Below are positions 24,955-35,510 of a stretch of 64,000 nt of DNA, one piece after another (the stretch's first letter is position 1; every line of letters begins with the position of its first letter). The translations under genes were made by a program, and so were the position numbers. Location: the NCBI GenBank assembly GCA_004352715.1, contig SCFE01000114.1, positions 709,333 through 773,332 on the forward strand, written 5' to 3'. The DNA comes from Hofstenia miamia. Lineage: Eukaryota > Xenacoelomorpha > Acoela. Under the pieces are notes generated by a model that made no database searches, was not told where the DNA came from, and saw only the letters and a list, made by a program, of their open reading frames with translations.

Positions 24955-25205
24955 CAAACTTGTCAACGAGCCGAGACGAGCCGAGTTTGAGCACAGTATT
25001 GGATGTACAAGGAGCCCAAAACCAGACTTTTTTAAGCAAAGCAAATTTATAGTTCTGATTGTAAATTTGATTATGTAGATTTTTCGTATATTTTCATTTA
25101 GTATGCCTTTCTTATAAACTTATTTAAGAAATGTTTACTAAATAATTGGAAAAGCAATATAAAAATTCCTTGAACGCAATATTTTTTAAAAAATTTCGAG
25201 TTAAA
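24955..25205. mobile_element. hAT-type family A, 3'-truncated copy
   Basis: It begins CAAACTTGTCAACGAGCC, then the GAGCC words, the TTTTTTAAGCAAAGCAAATT block and TTCTTATAAACTTATTTAAG as in the left part of 11753-12401. It continues without interruption through the point where family B is inserted in that copy, and so shows the empty site. It fades out near 25205 with no right terminus. Confidence 0.75.
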
Positions 25206-28200
25206 ATGAGTCTCACTGAAAGGTTCTAAGTAGTGTTATGATATATACTCATGTCATAAGTGCCTATCGCAAAGTTGGAGGATAAAGTTGAAAACACTGC
25301 TGTCAATTCTTTCTAGCCGATGTTACTACAACAGGTAGACACTTTCTTCCATTAGTGGTTGAGTGATCTTCATCTCCAAATATTTCACTTAAGGAACTTC
25401 AATCTCCTGCTACTTGAGTAAGAAACAGATGTGTATGTAATTAATGCTAAGCCATCACAATGTACCTTTAGTTGTTACTATAGATTCAATTATTTCACAT
25501 GTAATATTGTAAAATTATTAGAGTGTTATTAATTAATAGGCGATTTATGGAGATTGTAGAAAGATAATTTTGCCAATTATTGTCAAGGAGTGATAGCAAT
25601 TGCATTTTATAGAGTGAATTCAATTGCACAAGTTTTGCAAAACTGAGCGTCCATAATCTATTTGTACAAATTTTTAGAGGCATTAATATCTAATTGGAGT
25701 TGTGCAGAAGTAAGATATTGCTAAAGGAACCATAGGCTCTTGCCTCCAAAAAAGTTCCCAGAAAGTATTATGGTGGTCTCTGGTAAAATGGAACTAAGCA
25801 ATTTTCTCATATAAAAATATAATGCTTAATATTATTTCTCTTAGTGTTACTTTTATGTAACAAACCGATTTATCCGCATTTTGGACCATTTTATTCAAGC
25901 CTATTAAAAAATATTGAAAGGTTTTTACATGGAGATATCTATGAGGTAGGTCCCGCTCATTTAATGATTAAGATGTGTGCTAAGATATGGGCCTATGCCT
26001 GCATTGCATGCAAATAAGAATTTTCTTCATTGACAAATCAGATTTGGTGTAAAACTATTCAAAATATTGAATACCTAGTGTTCAGATAATGAGGCGGTCT
26101 AAATCCAATTGGAACAATAACTACTCTGAAATATTTTGTTTTTGAAGACGATCTGTGTGAGCCCAGGTCACGAATTTTGATGAAAAAGAAAGAGGAGAGT
26201 TTAGATTTTAAGATTTGTTGACAGGAATGATCTTTGTAAACAAACCTGAGAACGAAGTTTGGAGAACAGCATTTCTCGATCTCAGCAGTTATTAAAAATT
26301 CACGGGAATAAACCGTATATTGGGATCACAAGTTAATAATTTTCCCTGATTAAATGATTGATCCTATAACACAAAAATTTCAAAATTACTTTCGAATTCC
26401 AAAATTTTGAACATTTACTAAATTGTTTATTTACATCCCTAAATGTAACAATAAAAATCACAATTTAGCACCCCCTTTCTGTGTTTTCTAAATCAGCATA
26501 CTTCATTTAATAACTTTGTAATTAAGCCTTGAAAATAGACTTTTCTTATTTAGGAACAACAATAAACTGAAAAATGTAAATTTAGAACTGAAATTTGAAA
26601 TAGATATATGTATCATCTACGTCATGTACGAAAAATATTTAATACACAACTAATTAACTGATTTGTGCAGTCAATTGAATTAGTTTCTTTCTCTTTGGAG
26701 AAACAGTCTTATTAAAATCATATAATTGTGCACTATAATCGTTAAATTATAGTGATAAGAATCAATCTGTCAATGAATTACAGTCCTATCATAATATCGT
26801 TGCTACTTTATTAAATTTCGCCATTCATATATGATTCTCTCTTATTTAAGTGCAATATTAACTTTAAAGTAGACTTTGTTGGCTAGGAAATGACCTAAAA
26901 AATTATTATTATCATGCAATATATTATTTCTAATATCAAACGAACTTGTGCACATTAGCTCATATTTAGGGCTGATATATTCTACAGTCTTCGACAAAAG
27001 TAGAGACACAATAGGTATTTTTCTATTAATCAATATTTTAACTTTGATTTTTAGTACTAGGCCTAACTTTTAAACTGTGAATTCAAATGTCCAACATATG
27101 AAGTATTTAATGCAAGGACGAGATCATAGTGTAAAATATAATAAAAATCATAAAGTGGGTCAACATTAATAAATTACACAAAAGAACAGTTTTTAATGAC
27201 AAAAATATTTTTGGAAATATATCACAATTAAAAACACCTTATAAAGTGTTTCACAAATGTAATATATTACTAAAATTATTGAGTTTTTTCTTTAGAAATT
27301 TCTAAAAATATGAAGAAATTTTGCCTATTATGAAATGTAAATGGATATAAAGTTTGGAGCACTCTACTTGGCAAATTATTTTTGTAGATCTTTAAAGTGA
27401 AAATTTTAACTTTAACGCCGGAACAATTTTATCGAAAATTTAAATTATATATAAAATGTATCAGAAAATCAAACTCATCTTTGAATCCTTAGACAATGCA
27501 CAAATTTTTGCACTCAGAAATGGCAGAAAAATTGATTTTGAAATTTATATGAAGCCCAATACATGGATGAAATTTATAATAATTTGTCAAGTAGAACATC
27601 CCAGCATAAATTTCCAGCATAGTAAATGCTTTAAGATTATGTGTTTATATATATAAATAATATCAAATTTATCAGAAATACTGAAGCAGATTAGCAGCCT
27701 TCCAAAGGTAAAATCAGATTATCTGTTTGCATTACAATAACGTTACAAATAATTAAATTACAATCTTATTCAAGGGCACGTGCTTTTACTAATTGCTTCT
27801 ATGAGATCATCTCAGTAATTGGAAATATGAGGTTGGTGGCTACCGCAGTGGACTCTGTCCTTCTGTCCGCTTTCTGCAGCATGCAGATGAAAATTTTTGC
27901 CTTAAGAATGAAGGTTTCTTAAATTTTTTATAATTAAATTGATGTTATGCTTTAGGAATAGTAATTACTGATGGCCAGAGTGCAAATCTTAAAGGAGGCA
28001 ATGTTCTTACAAGTGAATGCAAAGATGAAATTTTCTACCTCATATTTTGAAAATTTGGCAATACTATTTACCAGTATTGAGGAGTGGAGGTCTTGAAATG
28101 AGAAAATGTCTGAATTTTAAGATGATATTAACTCTATTTTTTCAACTAAGCAGAAATTATTTCTTTCTAAAAATGAAAAGGTTTGGATTAAAATATTAAC

Positions 28201-28832
28201 CTTAAAATTTTAAAAAATTCATAACTTTGTGAAAGAGTTAATTTTTTTATAGACACAAAATTGAAGATAAATTAATGAAATTTGTCAAACTAACTTCTTT
28301 ACTTTAATTCTACTTGTATCGAGATGTGAGGTTCTTAACACCTCCTCAATGAAAAATCACAAAGCTACAAAGACTTTGATTTTATCACAATTCCAATACA
28401 TAAATAAATTGCTAAAACACAAATTAAATTTGAATAAGTGGTCTGCATGGAATAAATTTGATAAAATTAATCAGCACTCTGATGCTTTGCACTTGTTGAA
28501 GATGAAAAATTTAGTCTTTCTTTACTAGCAAATTTTGAAAGATTCTTTAATATTAAGTTAAAGTATGTTTCATAAATTCATTGTAAAATTTTTTTTCGAA
28601 CTCTTGCCTTGCGATATATTTAGTTCCAATGTGGTGAATTAACAATATTGAAGAACGTTTCTAAAATTTTTGAGGCAGTAAAATTCAATGCTATATTATT
28701 CCTTTATTTTTTTGGTTGTGTTAATATCCTAGTTTCAACCTTTTCAAATTTTGCAAAAATTTTTTTTGCGCACTAGTTAACTTAGACGGAAAGTATAAAA
28801 AGTTTAATTATAAAATTATCTCTGTAGTATGA
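25206..28832. other. Gene-less stretch
   Basis: No gene or transposon recognised. ORFs of 62-66 codons at 25495, 26842 and 27456 have no motif. A CATTGCATGCAAAT sequence at 26002-26015 resembles a SOX/POU composite site. Confidence 0.55.
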
Positions 28833-29190
28833 TTTTCCATTTCATTTTGAATAACTAAATTCCATGTACCAGTTTTTCTAATAGCGTTGACTTCATCTAT
28901 AAATTTCAATTCACTCTCAGTTGCCATGCCCAGATACTTTATTTGATTGTTTTAAGGAAATATATTGTTTTCGATAGATATAAATTCAAAGGTTTCTATG
29001 CGCCCCTTTCTATTCCTTACAATCATAAATGAAATCTTATCAATATTTAATTTCATCACATTTCCTTTAATGAACTTCTTATATTAACTAAACACTCTTG
29101 GAAATTTTTTATATTGTTGTCATATAATAGAGTATCCTCAGTTAATTGAATGCACTTAACATTAATAATGCTGTTGAGATCGTTTACATA
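28833..29190 (-). pseudogene. Second non-LTR reverse transcriptase relic
   Basis: Read on the minus strand. QLTEDTLLYDNNIKNFQECL (29150-29090) sits where (F/Y)ADDT-LLY is expected, with one catalytic Asp changed. A frameshift near 29070 leads to MKLNIDKISFMIVRNRKGR, the LKLN-x-KT-x-FM block. After one in-frame TAA comes QIKYLGMATESELKF (28950-28900), the YLGV block. The order and spacing are those of a non-LTR RT. It is inactive (lost Asp, frameshift, stop). Its sequence differs from the copy at 19.2-20.0 kb, so it belongs to a different family. The upstream side is cut off at 29190, where the text CAGGGGCGGACC begins. Confidence 0.75.
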
Positions 29191-30227
29191 GAGACAGGGG
29201 CGGACCAAGAAAAAAAGAATATAAAGTTTGAACTGATAATTTAACAGCTTAGCCCATATTTTATTTATTCATATACTATAAAGAAATATTTTATAATTGA
29301 TGTAAGCGAGTACATAAAATAACACCGAAATGTTTAAAAAGTTCACATCTTAGTTTCTTATTAAGAAGTTGCCAACAATGTTTTGGATCACAGTCTATGT
29401 GAAGCCTACTAACTGAATGAATGTTTTTAGAGACAATTTTTACAATCAAAAATATTTGCGAATGTGCTTTCTTCATTGGTAACCAGAAATATTTTCAGTG
29501 TTGTATTTGTAGTTGCTAAGCATGGTTTACCAATTTTTTGTTATTGATTCAAGCTTATTAGAAGAGCATTACATTCTTTATAGGGTAAAAGTTTGATTTG
29601 TGCTCCATCTATCATTCTTGCCCATGAATGTTTTGATTGAGAAATATGTATATAATCATTTATTTTAATAAAAATATTTTGGATGTTTGCTGTGTAATTC
29701 TTTTGGTAGCATTAGTTCCAGATAAGCTCCCAACAATGTATGTAAATTCTCTATTATAAGCATTGATTAACTTGCTTAAGACAAAGTTATGCACATTCCA
29801 TTGGAAAATTTGAGCCATGGACAATGATTTCATCAGATCTAAAGCAAATGATTGCACTTACTGCATCTATAAAATATGAGTAATCCAATCTTGATATCAT
29901 GTACACTCCTTGAAGGAGGGAATTCCCGCTTTAAGAATAAAAGTCTTTGATTAAACAGTGCTTTTGATTGCTGAAAAAATACAAGGTATGACGAAAATTT
30001 CTTTTGTTTTTTGTTGATAGTGGAATATATGTCCCTCTTTCCCATTTGGATCCCCCACTACATAGGGTCTAAGTAGTAATTGGGAAGTTTTGAATCAATA
30101 TTCATTGTGAGCAATAATTTTTGTAAAAAATATTTTTGATTCACCAAAATTATTCATTTAATATATCCAACAGCTAACAGAATTGAAAGGTTCGAAAGTT
30201 TCAAATAAAGATAAATACATACGCATG
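29191..30227. other. No recognised gene; several short minus-strand ORFs
   Basis: Overlapping minus-strand frames of 61-68 codons (29291-29476, 29660-29857, 29839-30045) and a short stretch near 29540-29640 reading SWARMIDGAQIKLLPY suggest a decayed coding remnant, but I cannot identify a family. Confidence 0.35.
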
Positions 30228-30462
30228 TGTATATATATATATATGTATATATGTAAATATATATATATGTATATATATATGTATATATGCATATATGTAA
30301 ATATATATATATGTATACATATATGTATATATGTATATATATATATCTGTATATATGTATATATGTATATATATGTATATATGTATATATATATGCAGAT
30401 ATATGTATATATGTATGTATATATATACATATATATGTATATATGTATATATGTAAATATGG

Positions 30463-30498
<36 letters not shown>

Positions 30499-30499
30499 G
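30228..30499. repeat. Compound TA / TATG / TATGTAAA microsatellite
   Basis: About 270 bp of alternating pyrimidine-purine DNA with G or C replacing a base at irregular intervals (TATATG, GTAAATATATA, GCATATATG). All frames are open because the repeat has few stop codons, which produces the long Tyr/Ile ORFs here. They are not genes. Confidence 0.95.
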
Positions 30500-32017
30500 T
30501 TTGCAAGGCAAAGTTCATGCCAAGGTCAAATTGCGTGAAAAACAGGATATCAGAGCTAGAAGCAACTTATTGATAAAAATTTGGGAAGTGAAATATCCAA
30601 ATATTTGGATAAAAATACGTTTTTTGTAAATACAAGCTGTTCAAATATTTGACAATTATAGTACTATTTAAAAACTAGCAATATAATATTTTTTATTCTA
30701 GTTATGCTAATAACCGACTTGTTAGCTCAAATCAATTTACGAATACTTAAATTTTTAACGTATAGTGGCTAAAATTTTAAAAGCATATTTCGATAAAATT
30801 GATGCAATCCCACTTACCAAATTATTAAGAGTTGTAGTATGCGTTGAATTAAAATGTCGCCTTTTGTGAGTAATTGATGGCATCAGACCAATACATAATG
30901 ACTATTGGTTCTATTAAGTATCTGTTTTAAATTTATAAATAGTTAAACTTCTTGGAAAAAATTTACTCAGTTGCATAAATTCCATTGGCTTATGTTTGAT
31001 AAGTTCTTGCAAATTTTTAAACTTAATAAAAATTTGAAAATTTGCAAAAATATTTGCGAAATGTTTGGAAACTGCCAAATATTTGGCAAATTTACTGTAA
31101 AATTTAAGAGGTCTTTTGGAACTGGACATCGTGTGCAGATATTTTCACACTGTTTTTTTGAAGATGTAGCTTTTGATAAATATACGCATGGACCTCTGTC
31201 TTGCTATTAGTATAATAGAAGTTCACTTGAAAATGTGTAAAACAAAATAGACTAAGATAGCAGATTATAGTTGCTCTGGTAAACTCTCAATTGAGAAACG
31301 AAAAAAACATTATTCCCGAATTGTATATAACTTACGGGGCAAACATAAACTCCTGTTTTAGCCGTTTAGATGTCGTCGAATAACATGCTATATTCTATAA
31401 GGAAAGAAGTCCCATTATAGTATTTTCTGACAGTCATTTTAAATTTGAAAATGTTTTATTGCTGTCAAATTTACATGTTCTTTTTGAAATGTTTCTATCG
31501 AAATTGAATCGGCATTTAGATTTGTTCTAAATGTTTTAACGTTAATTTAAATTCTTTTTTTCTGTAAATGCCAATATAATAAAATTACATTTAACATTGA
31601 AACTTATATTTTTAAGAGCATGCTCTACGTTGCACCTGCACCTTCTAAGTCTCAAAACTAAAAATAAATTGAAAAGAGCCATCAAATATGCAGCAATGAT
31701 TTTCAATCTATCAAAAGCTTCAGCAGTGGAATTTTTTCACCAAAACTTTGAAAGAAGATTTCTTCCGGCAAGTGAATAAATTTTCTCAAAATGAAAATCA
31801 TCCGCTCTTTAATGCAATTAACATCAAAGATCCTACGTATCAGGGTTGTCTACGTATTTCATCAAATACAATATGCTGTGGAAATAAGAAAATGAGTTAT
31901 TCTTTTGTGGGTGTAACTCGAAAATTCCTCACTTATAATCCATTGTTGTAATTTTATATTTTTTGTGCATTTTAGACTTATTCCTTTTTATCATGTATTT
32001 GATACAGGAATTAAAGC
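30500..32017. other. Gene-less; three AT-core palindromes
   Basis: No gene recognised. ATCCAAATATTTGGAT at about 30595, TCAAATATTTGA at about 30634 and GCCAAATATTTGGC at about 31075 are perfect palindromes sharing the core CAAATATTTG. The ORFs at 30914-31210 overlap these low-complexity repeats on both strands. Confidence 0.5.
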
Positions 32018-32185
32018 ATTTATTATTATTATTATTATTTCTTACTTCGCACAGCTTCATACTGGTATTCCTCTCAGCTCGGGGAACTCACCAGTTCCCG
32101 AATTTTGATCCTGATCCGGTGGACACAAGCTGCGTAGCGGAGGTCTGCGCTCTCCGAGTGCTTTTCTAGTTATTATTATTATTAC
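32018..32185. mobile_element. Structured GC-rich repeat between ATT arrays
   Basis: A 130-bp GC-rich block (32041-32170) lies between (ATT)n at 32018-32040 and (ATT)n at 32170-32185. It holds two potential hairpins: CGGGGAACT-CACC-AGTTCCCG (32080-32100) and CGGAG-GTCTGCGCT-CTCCG (32138-32156). The second, followed by AGTGCTTTTCTAGTT and the ATT tail, has the look of a SINE/LINE 3' end ending in a short tandem tail. Its frame reads PNFDPDPVDTSCVAEVCALR, which I take to be a translated repeat and not a protein. No tRNA-type A and B boxes are obvious. Confidence 0.5.
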
Positions 32186-32551
32186 TAGAGATCACTTTCC
32201 AGGATTTTTCTTATTTCCAATCCGAACTTTTGTAGAACCTAATTAGCAGTTTCTCTTAAAAGAGAATTGAAACCAAAATAAGAAGGAAGTTTCTTCAGCT
32301 ATTTTAGCCTTAGTTATGTGGATTGTAACGTATCTAGAGCTATTTAAATATTAATATGTATCACGGGAAAATGTCTTTTACAAAACCCATATAAATTAAA
32401 ATTTCATGAAAAGATTCGCAAATGACAGACACAGTGTTTATTCAACTAGTTTCTTTAATAACGTTCATTTCCTGATACTATTTTCTATATAACATTCAAA
32501 GTTTATGTTTATAATGTTCTAAAAATAAAAAACTAAAAACTTAAGTAGCTC

Positions 32552-32934
32552 TTTATTCTGTTTATCTTTGTACATTCTCTATGCTTACAGTCTGTAAATA
32601 TTATTTACAATATATATACAAATAGTGTACATAATATATACAAACATATTTACAAATCTTATATATACAGATATGTACAAATAAAATAAACAAAGCTAAA
32701 ACAATAATTAAAATAAACAACAAAAATTAATCAGTTAAAAGTAGGAAACAAAAAATGACATATTCTAATAATTTCGCCATATATTCAGTTTGTTCGAATA
32801 TCCTAATTTGAATTGGTTGGCAAGCAGGTTTTGTAAATATGTTTGTATATATTATGTACACTATTTGTATATATATTGTAAATAATATTTACAGACTGTA
32901 AGCATAGAGAATGTACAAGGATAAACAGAATAAA
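32552..32934. repeat. Near-perfect inverted repeat, 105-bp arms
   Basis: The left arm 32552-32656 and right arm 32830-32934 are reverse complements with a single mismatch seen (CTTTGTAC versus CCTTGTAC), around a 173-bp A-rich spacer. The arms end in TTTATTCTG / CAGAATAAA. There is no clear target duplication and no ORF. The arms' near-identity means recent origin or active conversion. It could be a foldback-type MITE or a hairpin RNA source. Confidence 0.9.
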
Positions 32935-33368
32935 AAAACAATTTCATTACTATTGTAATATTTATTTAAAATAAACTAGAGGTCTTTCTGGAATGTTAGG
33001 ATTGTCTGATTAACTCTGGAATTCTGTTTCGCTGAAAACTTTTTCACAATTTAGAATTCTAAGCATGATATCCGTATTTAAAGTCCACCAACTTATTATT
33101 TAATTAAAACTTTTATTGTATCCAAGAAAAATGCTAAAGAATATGGAAAGAACCTGCGGGCACTGACAGGTGTTCCTTTATGGAAATTCTTTCAAATGAA
33201 TATAGGCTTATAGGAGGTGCTCTCAAAAAATCTAAATTTTTTATACAGTTTTTTCTTTAAAGAATTTCTTTAAGAAAAGGTTTTCAGTACTTCTTAAATA
33301 TGCATATTGCACTCTTAATGAAATAAAATTTAAAATATTTTATCAAATTTACCATTTTTCGGATCCTA
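32935..33368. other. Gene-less stretch
   Basis: No feature recognised. Confidence 0.6.
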
Positions 33369-33943
33369 CACAATATTGGAATTTTCCCAATGACGTAATT
33401 GACAAAGTGGTTTCTTTGTTCAGCCGCCAATAGAAATGGCTAAAATTGGGAAAATTAGGATTGGCAAGTGTAATAGCAGGCTATTTTTCTTAAGTAGACG
33501 AATAATGGAAATCAAATTAAAACCGTTTTTAGCTGACTAAATGTCAGAGAAAATTGATACGCTCTTTCGTTATGATTGACACGTATTTGCGGATTATTTT
33601 GCCTGCAATTAAAGCAGAAATATATTATTTTCTATGAAAATGCCTNNNNNNNNNNNNNNNNNNNNNCACAATATTGGAATTTTCCCAATGACGTAATTGA
33701 CAAAGTGGTTTCTTTGTTCAGCCGCCAATAGAAATGGCTAAAATTGGGAAAATTAGGATTGGCAAGTGTAATAGCAGGCTATTTTTCTTAAGTAGACGAA
33801 TAATGGAAATCAAATTAAAACCGTTTTTAGCTGACTAAATGTCAGAGAAAATTGATACGCTCTTTCGTTATGATTGACACGTATTTGCGGATTATTTTGC
33901 CTGCAATTAAAGCAGAAATATATTATTTTCTATGAAAATGCCT
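33369..33943. repeat. 277-bp exact direct duplication around a 21-N gap
   Basis: 33369-33645 and 33667-33943 are identical as read, separated only by N at 33646-33666. The duplication ends exactly at the gap edge on both sides. This is the signature of two overlapping contig ends that were scaffolded and not merged, so the locus probably holds one copy. Confidence 0.95.
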
Positions 33944-34828
33944 CGCAAATTGATTAGTTGCGATTGTAATACACGCGTTTAGTATCAAGGACATGCTGGA
34001 ATACAACGGATATTGGTAATTGATTATTCACCGTTAATCCAACGCTACATTATGTCGTATTAGTTAAAATTTCAAAATTTATATTTTACACGCAAGGATG
34101 TATATAGTTTAATGCATTGATTCACATCTATTCTGATATTTCAAAGGTTGCTCTTGACATATCAATTCATAGTTTTATAATATTTGTCACTTGGAGGCAT
34201 TTCCAATAATTTTGGCATTTAAATTCATAAAAAAGAAAATAGAATGAATAACAACGTATGAAGTTAGAGAATGGTAAAGTTTCACGGAGATTTGGTGCAG
34301 ACTTGGACTTGCATTCATAGGTTTTCTTGACATAGATATTAGATTATATCAATAATAATTCAAGGTTGGTATAGCAAAAAGAATATATCAGTTAAATAAT
34401 AAAACTGATTGTAAAGAACTTCAATAAAAAAGCATATTAGATTTGCTGAATAAAAGAAAATTGTAATTATCACACACACGTATTCTGACAGATTAATTCG
34501 TCACTACATAAATTCTTGTCTCTCAAAAAGATTTTTAGTTTTTGAAGTAAATTACAAACAAAATTAACCGTGTTCATTTATATAGTATTTTTGGTTAACA
34601 GCTAATTGAAGCACAGTGCAAATTAATTTTTGAGCGTTAAAAAACAAAAAATATATGTATATCCAAAATTCAATTATAAATTTGAATTTATTTTTAAGAA
34701 TTACCCTGGAATAAATGTGAATTTTACTGCTACATGCATGTGTACGAGCTTTAATACTTTAAAGTATGGAAACTGTATAAACAATGAAATTTTTCTAGAA
34801 AGACACATTAATTTGCCCGACACTGCAT
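33944..34828. other. Gene-less stretch
   Basis: No gene recognised. The 91-codon ORF at 34630-34905 runs into a TA array and has no motif. Confidence 0.55.
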
Positions 34829-34879
34829 ATATACATATATACATACATATATATATATATATATACATGTGTATATATA
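34829..34879. repeat. (TA)n / TATACA microsatellite
   Basis: An alternating TA array with a few C and G interruptions. Confidence 0.9.
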
Positions 34880-34904
34880 AATGGTTGCTTGACGTTAGAA
34901 TATA

Positions 34905-35222
34905 ACGGCTTCGACTTTAAATCATCGTAAGCATAAAAATAATGAGGTAATAAATTTACAATAAATACATTTATAAATTAATATTGCATGCACTTTTAAA
35001 ATATATTTATTGTTCAAATGCTTTGCTGTTTGTAAAATAGTTGATCTTTTTAGTTTCCTTAACGTATATAGCTATAGGATAGTTTGATTTTAGTTTTCTT
35101 CTCTTGCAGTATATTTCTGACCTTAGATACCCATTTAGATGTTCTTTTACTCTGGTTCCTAGATGTCTTTTAGTTTCTCCAATATATGATTTTTCACAAT
35201 CATCACATTGGTGTTTATACAT
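34905..35222 (-). pseudogene. Penelope-like element 3' end: GIY-YIG endonuclease fragment (copy 1)
   Basis: Minus strand. An open frame of 71 codons (35222-35007) reads MYKHQCDDCEKSYIGETKRH, then LGTRVKEHLNG. The paired Cys, the SYIGETKR box and the R..EH helix are the hallmark of the GIY-YIG nuclease at the C-terminus of Penelope-like retroelements. Downstream, at 34932-34910, is GCTTACGATGATTTAAAGTC then GAAG, matching a short 3' motif found after the other three copies. The domain core is intact, but the usual C-terminal block is not legible and there is no complete RT. Possible RT traces continue to about 35500, where a frame reads FKYIDDSFYLED, like RT motif C. I call it a 5'-truncated, inactive copy. 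Confidence 0.8.
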
Positions 35223-35510
35223 TAAGGAAGAACCTAATTGTTTTTTGTAATTCCTGACTCACATTGCTCTATGTGTAAGACAGAATATTTACATTCTGTA
35301 TAATTTAGCATCACAGTTAAGCAGACATTGAAGCTCTTGTGACATTGTTTTTCTTCCATTGAAAAGCACTAAAACCTTTCAAAGGCTTATTGGCATTAAA
35401 AATTACTGAAATAATGGCAAAAGTTTTTGAATCTGTTCAATCGTTTAAAACAGGTTTGTCTTCCAAATAAAATGAATCATCAATATATTTAAAAATGTTT
35501 AAGAGCTTCA
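35223..35510 (-). pseudogene. Possible decayed upstream part of Penelope-like copy 1
   Basis: Minus-strand frames carry FKYIDDSFYLEDKPVLND near 35500-35440 (RT motif C would be YxDD) and stops after it. The link to the GIY-YIG fragment is by position and strand only. Confidence 0.35.

Noticed and set aside
30158-30629. Long Tyr/Ile/Met-rich ORFs on both strands
   Set aside because: They are translations of a compound TA/TATG microsatellite, open in several frames at once.
31963-32169. A 68-codon ORF ending THQFPNFDPDPVDTSCVAEV and beyond
   Set aside because: It spans the ATT array and the structured repeat block. The peptide is best explained as a translated repeat.
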